Below are positions 13,701 through 13,710 of a DNA stretch of 13,710 nucleotides, piece after piece (the stretch's first letter is position 1; each line of letters opens with the position of its first letter). This DNA comes from Anaerolineales bacterium. GTDB lineage: Bacteria > Chloroflexota > Anaerolineae > Anaerolineales > Villigracilaceae. The DNA lies in assembly GCA_016928525.1 (NCBI GenBank), contig JAFGKO010000266.1, positions 1 to 13,710 of the forward strand. Reading direction: 5' to 3'. The notes below the pieces were generated by a model. The model was not told the origin of the DNA and did no database searches. It saw only the letters and a list, made by a program, of their open reading frames with translations. The position numbers and the translations under genes were made by a program.

Positions 13701-13710
13701 GTGATAGCCA
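13701..13710 (+). CDS. Start of a gene running off the window end (partial)
   Basis: GTG 13701 follows a strong AAAGGAG (13686-13692) with an 8-nt spacer. Only three codons (GTG ATA GCC) are visible. The STAND stop codon TGA (13694-13696) lies inside this spacer. It is either a translationally coupled partner of the STAND nuclease or the transposase of an element that truncated it. Confidence 0.5.

Overview
This 13.7-kb window looks like chromosomal DNA from a Chloroflexota bacterium, most likely Anaerolineae. I base that on three tandem lipoproteins with Thr/Pro-rich stalks and NBR1-type Ig-like domains, on a T-box-controlled pheS/pheT operon, and on a four-helix-bundle (S23/IVS-type) gene. 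The class-level assignment is inference. No rRNA, tRNA or CRISPR array was seen.

Layout. Positions 114-434 (-) encode a small single-pass membrane protein, preceded by a possible 25-codon leader ORF with a strong ribosome binding site. Next, on the minus strand, come a DegV-family lipid-binding protein and a small YjdJ-like GNAT acetyltransferase, probably one operon. Divergent from these is kamA (lysine 2,3-aminomutase) behind a near-consensus promoter. It is followed on the same strand by three paralogous lipoproteins with a signal peptide, Thr/Pro stalk and Ig-like domain. A strong hairpin terminator at 5710-5746 separates this block from a convergent two-TM small membrane protein.

Positions 6240-10809 (-) form a complete phenylalanyl-tRNA synthetase operon. 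It has a consensus promoter, a T-box riboswitch whose specifier is compatible with UUC (Phe), an intrinsic terminator, pheS, a four-helix-bundle gene, pheT and a 17-bp terminator stem. The four-helix-bundle gene sits between pheS and pheT and is flanked by purine-rich repeats. A related 56-nt palindrome lies in the pheS leader. Together these suggest that the gene arrived as a small mobile cassette, and that its expression is now placed under T-box control.

Divergent from the operon is a transglutaminase-fold protein with an intact Cys-His-Asp triad. The right end (11777-13696) is strikingly AT-rich and encodes a 639-residue protein with an Mrr-like nuclease domain followed by a STAND-type NTPase. 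This architecture is typical of anti-phage conflict proteins and is the strongest candidate for an unusual system here. Its last 21 codons change composition abruptly at a perfect hairpin, and a new gene with a strong ribosome binding site begins 4 nt after its stop. The STAND gene may therefore be truncated by an inserted element whose body lies beyond the window.
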